Assembly: GCA_023417885.1 (NCBI GenBank)
Contig: JAEZED010000195.1
Span: 1 to 9,916, forward strand
Source: Planctomycetota bacterium
GTDB lineage: Bacteria; Planctomycetota; Phycisphaerae; Tepidisphaerales; Tepidisphaeraceae
Direction: 5' to 3'
Length of the DNA: 9,916 bases
A program made the translations under genes and the position numbers. Position 1 is the stretch's first letter; each line of letters begins with the position of its first letter. A model generated the notes under the pieces. That model ran no database searches. It was not told the DNA's origin and worked only from the letters and a program-made list of their open reading frames with translations. This document shows, in pieces, positions 7,235-9,916 of the stretch.

Positions 7235-8381
7235 CGTGCACCTCCGCCCGCACCGACAGCACCCGCGGCAGGCGCGCCGGAACACGGTTCCAGCTGCGCC
7301 CCGCGTCGGCGCTGGCGAACAGGTCGCCGCCGGTCGTGCCGAAGTAGACGCTGGCCGGGTCGCCCATGTCCGCCACCATCGCGTCGCGCAGCACGCCCGT
7401 GAACGCCGGCTCCGTATCCAGCCCGCGCGTCACCTGCTCCCACGATCCGCCGCCGTCGCGCGTGCACCAGACGGCGGCCTTTCCGCCGGGAAACGTCCGC
7501 GACTCGTCGTACAGCGGGATCACGAAGACCTCCCCCTTGCGCGAGATCGCCAGCGGAAAGCCGAAGTGATCCGGCAGGGCCGAGTCGATCGGCTTCCAGT
7601 GCCCGCCGCCGTTGTCGCTTCGGTACACGCCGGGGGAGTGGCTCCCGTCCGGCGTCATGCTGTGGGCGTGGAACTGCATGTAGAGCCGGTCCGGAGCGCT
7701 TGGATCCAGCGCGATCCGGTGAATGCAGAACATCGCCCGCTCGTCCGGCGAGCCCGTCGCCACCATCGGCGCAAGCCCCTCGTTCATCGGCTCCCAGGTC
7801 TCTCCGCCGTCGGTCGTCCCGAAGACGCCGACCGCCGAAATGCCCACCCACATCCGGTCGGCATTCGCCGGGTCGATCAGGATCGTGTGGAGGCAGAGCC
7901 CGCCGGCGCCCGGCTGCCAGTGCGGGCGCGACTCGTGCTTCGAGAGCCCCTCCACCTCGCTCCACGTCTTGCCGCTGTCGCGACTCACATACAGCGCCGC
8001 CTCGTCGACGCCCGCGTACATCGTCCCCGGCTCGTTGCCGCGCACGAGCTGCCAGATCCGCTTGATCGGCCGCTGCCCCTCACCTCCCTTGTCCTCGTAT
8101 CCAAACTCGCCCGGCTGCGGCCCGCCGGCAACGGGCGGGCGCAACGGGGTCTGGCTCCAGGTCTTTCCGCCGTCGCGCGAGTCGCGAACGGTGGCTCCCC
8201 ATGCGTAATGCACGGTGCCGATGGTCAGGTGATTCGGGTCCTTCGGATCGAGCAGGACGGTGCTCACCTCCCACTCGGGCAGGATAGGGTCTCGCGCTGT
8301 CCAGCGCCCGGAGGCGGGATCGCCTTCGAAGAGGTACAGCCCCTTTTGTGTTCCAGCGGCGAGGGTCACTTTGCGAGCCAC
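7227..8381 (-). CDS. BNR/Asp-box six-bladed beta-propeller protein (sialidase-like fold)
   Basis: The 384-aa protein has six Asp-box motifs (S/T-x-D-x-G-x-x-W): SRDGGKTW (68-75), SRDSGKTW (133-140), TTDGGETW (189-196), SDNGGGHW (255-262), TRDGGGSW (307-314) and SADAGRSW (357-364). This spacing fits a six-bladed BNR propeller of the kind often labelled exo-alpha-sialidase or WD40/YVTN/BNR-like. I see no convincing sialidase arginine triad with the FRIP motif, so the enzyme name should not be carried over. There is no signal peptide: the N-terminus (MARKVTLAAGTQKGLYLFEG) goes straight into the first strand, so it is probably cytoplasmic. The start is GTG 8381, fixed by a strong GAAGGAGG six nt upstream. 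The stop overlaps the start of the MoaD-like gene, arguing for a shared role. Substrate or partner unknown. Confidence 0.9.
   Translation of the reverse strand: MARKVTLAAGTQKGLYLFEGDPASGRWTARDPILPEWEVSTVLLDPKDPNHLTIGTVHYAWGATVRDSRDGGKTWSQTPLRPPVAGGPQPGEFGYEDKGGEGQRPIKRIWQLVRGNEPGTMYAGVDEAALYVSRDSGKTWSEVEGLSKHESRPHWQPGAGGLCLHTILIDPANADRMWVGISAVGVFGTTDGGETWEPMNEGLAPMVATGSPDERAMFCIHRIALDPSAPDRLYMQFHAHSMTPDGSHSPGVYRSDNGGGHWKPIDSALPDHFGFPLAISRKGEVFVIPLYDESRTFPGGKAAVWCTRDGGGSWEQVTRGLDTEPAFTGVLRDAMVADMGDPASVYFGTTGGDLFASADAGRSWNRVPARLPRVLSVRAEVHDA
7241..7245 (-). promoter_or_regulatory. Ribosome binding site deciding the MoaD-like start
   Basis: GGAGG lies inside the last codons of the BNR gene, 6 nt before ATG 7234. 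The two genes overlap at ATGCCTGA, where the upstream stop is TGA. This selects the 105-aa form and indicates coupled translation. Confidence 0.8.
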
Positions 8382-8387
8382 GTGTTG

Positions 8388-8395
8388 CCTCCTTC
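8388..8395 (-). promoter_or_regulatory. Strong ribosome binding site deciding a GTG start
   Basis: GAAGGAGG is followed by a 6-nt spacer (caacac) and GTG at 8381. There is no competing ATG at proper distance, so the BNR protein starts with GTG. Confidence 0.85.
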
Positions 8396-8535
8396 ACAAG
8401 GTCATCGGTGAATACCCCGACCACCGCCGAGCGGCGCGACACCGGCCGCCGTCCACTCATACACCCGCGCCCGTCCGCGACACCCGTCGCCACCACCAGG
8501 GGCACTGGCCCGCCCGCACCCATCTCGTTAGGATC

Positions 8536-8564
8536 ATTTTAGGGAGAGCTTCCTGCGCACGCAA
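8536..8564 (-). promoter_or_regulatory. Possible promoter of the BNR-MoaD operon
   Basis: On the minus strand TTGCGT (8564-8559, 3 of 6 to the -35 consensus) is followed after exactly 17 nt by TAAAAT (8541-8536, 5 of 6 to TATAAT). A start near 8529 gives a leader of about 150 nt. An imperfect inverted repeat covers the -35 element. The -10 is the best match in this gap, in an otherwise very GC-rich stretch. Confidence 0.4.
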
Positions 8565-8568
8565 GGAA
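8550..8568. promoter_or_regulatory. Inverted repeat over the putative -35: possible operator
   Basis: Arms TTCCT (8550-8554) and AGGAA (8564-8568) are extended by GC/GC around a GCAC centre, with one unpaired A at 8563. It overlaps the -35 and spacer of the proposed BNR promoter, where a repressor could bind. Symmetry is modest; no known regulator site is recognised. Confidence 0.3.
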
Positions 8569-8594
8569 ACTTTCCGTCGGTCCTCGGCGTTAGA

Positions 8595-8640
8595 GACGCG
8601 CCGGCGTCGCCACGGTTTCGCCGCGTCCGCTCATTGAGCG
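8595..8640 (-). terminator. Tandem hairpins just after the oxidoreductase stop codon
   Basis: Directly after the TGA at 8641, CGCTCA and TGAGCG face each other around one base (8640-8628). About 20 nt further on, GACGC and GCGTC surround a 4-nt loop (8608-8595). No U-tract follows either, so these would be weak or Rho-assisted transcript ends separating this gene from the BNR operon. Confidence 0.35.
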
Positions 8641-9678
8641 TCACTCGACCACCAGCACGATCTTCCCGCGCGTGTGACGCGTCTCGATCTGCTCGTGCGC
8701 CTTGCTCGCCTCCGCCAAGGGAAACTGGTGCGTGGTCACCGCCTTCAGCGTCCCCGCCTCCAGGAGCCGGCCGATCTCCGCGAGCTGTTCGGCATTGCGC
8801 TCCATCAGGAAGACCACCGCCGTCACCCCGTGCTCGCGCGCTCTTTCCTGGTTGGGCGGCTGGAGGATGCTCACCAGTCGCCCGCCGCGCTTGAGCACTC
8901 CGAAGCTGCGCTCCTGGGTCTGGCCGCCGATGGAGTCGAGCACGACGTCGACATCCTTCACCTTCTCCCAGAAGTTCTCGGTGTTGTAGTCGATCACTTC
9001 ATCGGCGCCGAGCTCCTTCAGGTACTCGTGGTTGCGCGCCGACGCCGTGGCGATCACCCGCGCGCCCTTCCACTTCGCGAGCTGCACCGCATACGTTCCC
9101 ACGCCGCCCGATCCGCCGTGGATCAGGATGGTCTGACCCTCCTCCAGGCTTCCCTTGTCGAAAAGCGCCTGCCACGCCGTCAGTGCCACGAGGGGAACGC
9201 CCGCTGCGTCGATGTGCGACAGCGCCTCGGGCTTCGGCGCCGCTTCGTCCTCGCGCACGATCGTGAACTGCGCGTAGCTTCCGCCGCGCGCCAGGTTCTG
9301 ACAGGCGAAGATTGCGTCTCCTGCCTTGAACTTCGTCACGCCCTCGCCCACCGACTCCACCACGCCCGAAACGTCGAACCCCGGCGTGAACGGCAGCGCC
9401 CGACGCCCGAACGCGCCCCGGCGAATGGAGGCATCCACCGGATTCACGCCCGCCGCGTGCACGCGCACCAGCATCTCCCCCTCGCCCGGCGTCGGAACAG
9501 GCACACCCTCCTCCAGCTTCAGCACCTCCGGCCCGCCGAACTCGTGAACGCGGATCGCCTTCATCGTCCGCTCCTGCGCCGGCTGTTCCTGTGCCTGGCC
9601 GGCGACGAGGCTCGCGCAGAGCATGCCCGGCACGAGGAGCCAGGCGAGGAGAACGAGGCGGGGGGCGGGATTGGTCAT
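8641..9678 (-). CDS. Zinc-free quinone-oxidoreductase-type MDR dehydrogenase with signal-peptide-like N-terminus
   Basis: The product belongs to the medium-chain dehydrogenase/reductase superfamily, quinone oxidoreductase branch, which uses NAD(P)H to reduce quinones or enones. The GroES-like domain spans about 40-160, with HAAGVNPVDASIRRGAF (74-90) lacking the catalytic-zinc cysteine and FTPGFDVSGVVESVGEGV (97-114). The Rossmann dinucleotide loop HGGSGGVGTYAVQLAK is at 187-202, and the C-terminus HTRGKIVLVVE is typical. Residues 1-38 are extra: an n-region with one Arg, the hydrophobic core LVLLAWLLVPGMLCASLVAG (8-27), and a possible cleavage after GQA. The canonical family start is Met39 (9564), preceded at 6 nt by AGGAG; no good Shine-Dalgarno precedes ATG 9678. 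From Met39 the protein is 307 aa, close to the usual 310-325. Either the long exported form, the short cytosolic form, or both are made. Substrate unknown. Confidence 0.9.
   Translation of the reverse strand: MTNPAPRLVLLAWLLVPGMLCASLVAGQAQEQPAQERTMKAIRVHEFGGPEVLKLEEGVPVPTPGEGEMLVRVHAAGVNPVDASIRRGAFGRRALPFTPGFDVSGVVESVGEGVTKFKAGDAIFACQNLARGGSYAQFTIVREDEAAPKPEALSHIDAAGVPLVALTAWQALFDKGSLEEGQTILIHGGSGGVGTYAVQLAKWKGARVIATASARNHEYLKELGADEVIDYNTENFWEKVKDVDVVLDSIGGQTQERSFGVLKRGGRLVSILQPPNQERAREHGVTAVVFLMERNAEQLAEIGRLLEAGTLKAVTTHQFPLAEASKAHEQIETRHTRGKIVLVVE
9571..9575 (-). promoter_or_regulatory. Internal ribosome binding site for a shorter oxidoreductase form
   Basis: AGGAG lies 6 nt before ATG 9564 inside the coding sequence (within codons for Q-E-R-T). 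This ATG begins MKAIRVHEFGG, the standard N-terminus of this enzyme family, so translation could begin here and omit the signal-like segment. Confidence 0.55.
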
Positions 9679-9719
9679 CCCGCCAGCTTACCGCGCGGGC
9701 GGGGGTGTCGAGGGCCAAC

Positions 9720-9754
9720 TTCGATGCGTCTCCGCACGCGGACGACGCATTGAA
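9720..9754. repeat. Strong 15-bp-stem hairpin upstream of the oxidoreductase gene
   Basis: Positions 9720-9734 pair with 9739-9754 around a CACG loop, with one bulged C at 9743 and one G-T pair at 9723/9751. Core arms are ATGCGTC (9724-9730) and GACGCAT (9744-9750), extended inward by TCCG/CGGA. The G-T is a wobble in plus-strand RNA but an A-C mismatch in minus-strand RNA, so the plus-strand RNA folds better. It lies 42 bp from ATG 9678 and could be an operator, leader structure or part of an RNA gene. Confidence 0.6.
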
Positions 9755-9764
9755 TCGTGCAGCC

Positions 9765-9781
9765 ACACCGTTCATCGGTGT
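9765..9781. repeat. Perfect inverted repeat ACACCG-ttcat-CGGTGT
   Basis: Six-base perfect arms surround a 5-nt centre. Its right arm shares two bases with the next hairpin (9780-9807), so the two RNA folds cannot form fully at once. Possible operator or part of a structured RNA. Confidence 0.4.
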
Positions 9782-9818
9782 CGGCGCGAAGCGACTTTGC
9801 GGCTGACCGGTTTTTTTT
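9780..9818 (+). terminator. Plus-strand intrinsic-terminator-like hairpin followed by T8
   Basis: GTCGGC (9780-9785) pairs with GCTGAC (9802-9807), and GCGAAG (9786-9791) with CTTTGC (9795-9800), around a CGA loop. There is one bulged G (9801) and two G-T wobbles, giving twelve pairs. After CGG come eight T (9811-9818). This is a good intrinsic terminator for plus-strand transcription; on the other strand the wobbles become mismatches and no T-tract follows. No plus-strand gene lies upstream within about 2.9 kb. Confidence 0.55.
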
Positions 9819-9916
9819 CGCGATCCGCGTTCCTGATGCTGATATCGCGGTTCCACGTCCGGCAAGGCGGGGCCACGCCGCCCGGGAACGGGGCGGAACT
9901 CCGCGCGCTTGCGGCA
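9819..9916. other. Right-end stretch without a recognisable gene
   Basis: No family-like coding frame is seen. It holds CGCGAT (9819-9824) facing ATCGCG (9844-9849) across 19 nt, and GCGGA/TCCGC around AC (9893-9904). It may be promoter DNA for the oxidoreductase or for a gene beyond the edge; no clear promoter was found. Confidence 0.4.

Larger units (their letters stand above)
9720..9818 (+). ncRNA. Candidate small structured RNA ending at the T8 terminator
   Basis: Two consecutive stem-loops (9720-9754 and 9765-9781) precede the terminator-like hairpin and T8 tract, forming about 99 nt of possible structured RNA on the plus strand, divergent from the oxidoreductase. I see no convincing plus-strand promoter upstream, and no known RNA family is recognised. 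An alternative is that the terminator stops antisense transcription across the oxidoreductase gene. Speculative. Confidence 0.22.

Noticed and set aside
7235..7285. Longer start for the MoaD-like gene at 7285
   Set aside because: The extension is Cys/Arg-rich, lies wholly within the BNR gene, and GGAGG points to ATG 7234.
7227..8381. True sialidase (neuraminidase)
   Set aside because: Asp boxes only show the propeller fold; I see no FRIP arginine motif or the rest of the catalytic arginine triad, and no signal peptide.
7008..8411. 467-aa plus-strand open frame
   Set aside because: Antisense to the MoaD-like and BNR genes, which have clear family motifs; the product is Arg/His/Pro-rich and unlike a folded protein.
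9610..9630. Lipoprotein cleavage site in the oxidoreductase N-terminus
   Set aside because: The cysteine at residue 21 is preceded by G-M-L, which breaks the lipobox rule of a small residue just before Cys; cleavage by signal peptidase I after GQA is more likely.
8674..9753. 359-aa plus-strand open frame
   Set aside because: Antisense to the oxidoreductase, whose Rossmann motif and family termini are unmistakable on the minus strand.

Overview
The window is GC-rich bacterial chromosome with dense, GC-biased coding. It most likely comes from a planctomycete, plausibly near the Phycisphaerae. The main clue is a very large minus-strand protein with a LEPR-XLL-type N-terminal motif (FEPLERRQLL), which is typical of giant extracellular proteins of Planctomycetota. 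The other genes are widespread bacterial families and do not narrow this further. The lineage is an inference; no rRNA or marker phylogeny is available here.

Layout: (1) Positions 4390 down to the left edge hold 1463 open codons of the LEPR-XLL protein. Its N-terminal part has propeller-like repeats. The rest is Gly/Ile/Val-rich and solenoid-like, interrupted by a PPC-like domain, and the reading frame leaves the window in a run of nine glycines. (2) Positions 4391-5007 form a 617-bp divergent intergenic region packed with short GC-rich perfect palindromes and weak promoter-like sequences in both directions. (3) Positions 5008-6891 carry gatC and gatA on the plus strand, two of the three subunits of the tRNA-dependent amidotransferase; gatB is not in the window. 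(4) A 25-bp gap with a symmetric hairpin separates gatA from a convergent minus-strand pair: a six-Asp-box BNR propeller protein (GTG start, 8381-7227), whose stop overlaps the start of a MoaD/ThiS-like protein ending in Gly-Gly (7234-6917). (5) Minus strand 9678-8641 encodes a zinc-free quinone-oxidoreductase-type MDR enzyme with an N-terminal signal-peptide-like extension, and a strong internal Shine-Dalgarno in front of the canonical family start. (6) The right end (9679-9916) holds no recognised gene. It contains a 15-bp-stem hairpin, a second inverted repeat, and a plus-strand intrinsic-terminator-like hairpin followed by eight T, with no plus-strand gene to terminate.

How the genes work together: gatC and gatA act as one enzyme. 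The BNR and MoaD-like genes are translationally coupled and probably share a pathway, which cannot be named from sequence alone. The LEPR-XLL protein and the oxidoreductase look independent. Nothing here is a clear defence, mobile or biosynthetic system. The most interesting leads are the MoaD/BNR pair, the possible dual-start oxidoreductase, and the orphan terminator with its structured upstream region.
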